A DNA stretch of 6,314 bases, taken from positions 1-6,314 of the forward strand of contig JAGHSP010000311.1 in assembly GCA_018065815.1 (NCBI GenBank). Direction: 5' to 3'. The notes under the pieces are model-generated. The model was not told where the DNA came from, did no database searches, and was given only the letters and a program-made list of their open reading frames with translations. The position numbers and the translations under genes are program-made. Each line of letters opens with the position of its first letter. Within the stretch, counting starts at the first letter, position 1. The DNA is from Candidatus Sodaliphilus limicaballi. Lineage in GTDB: Bacteria > Bacteroidota > Bacteroidia > Bacteroidales > Muribaculaceae. This document shows positions 6,311 to 6,314 of this stretch, piece by piece.

Positions 6311-6314
6311 AACC

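Overview
The window looks like core chromosome of a member of the Bacteroidota, most likely order Bacteroidales (Bacteroides, Prevotella or Muribaculaceae-like). The evidence is a TAnnTTTG-type -7 promoter element before the first gene, A-rich leaders in place of strong Shine-Dalgarno sites, a FadL/OmpP1-type outer-membrane protein with the N-terminal motif common in this phylum, and a Pif1-like helicase carrying C-terminal TPRs. No transposase, integrase, phage gene, CRISPR array, rRNA or tRNA is visible.

Left part, plus strand (1-1141): a promoter element leads into a two-gene operon, a five-helix Yip1-family membrane protein followed 4 nt later by smpB, the tmRNA partner in ribosome rescue. 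The operon ends in two nearly identical 41-bp tandem units, each able to fold into a terminator hairpin. Because the next gene converges on it, this block may stop transcription from both sides.

Middle, minus strand (1222-3377): a 685-residue SF1B helicase with a TPR tail, with its own promoter-like element and a very short leader. Another GC-rich hairpin lies just past its stop codon.

Right part, minus strand (3413-6310): two exported proteins that probably form one transcription unit, read right to left. The upstream gene encodes a secreted, extremely Trp/His/Tyr-rich and Gly/Ser/Arg-rich protein of unknown function with two internal repeats. The downstream gene encodes a FadL/OmpP1-family outer-membrane beta-barrel. 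An 84-bp gap between them holds a perfect 12-bp hairpin, and a U-rich terminator follows the barrel gene.

Most of the window is ordinary housekeeping sequence. The least explained items are the aromatic/histidine-rich secreted protein next to the FadL-like channel, and the duplicated terminator. I do not see a clear new multi-gene system.
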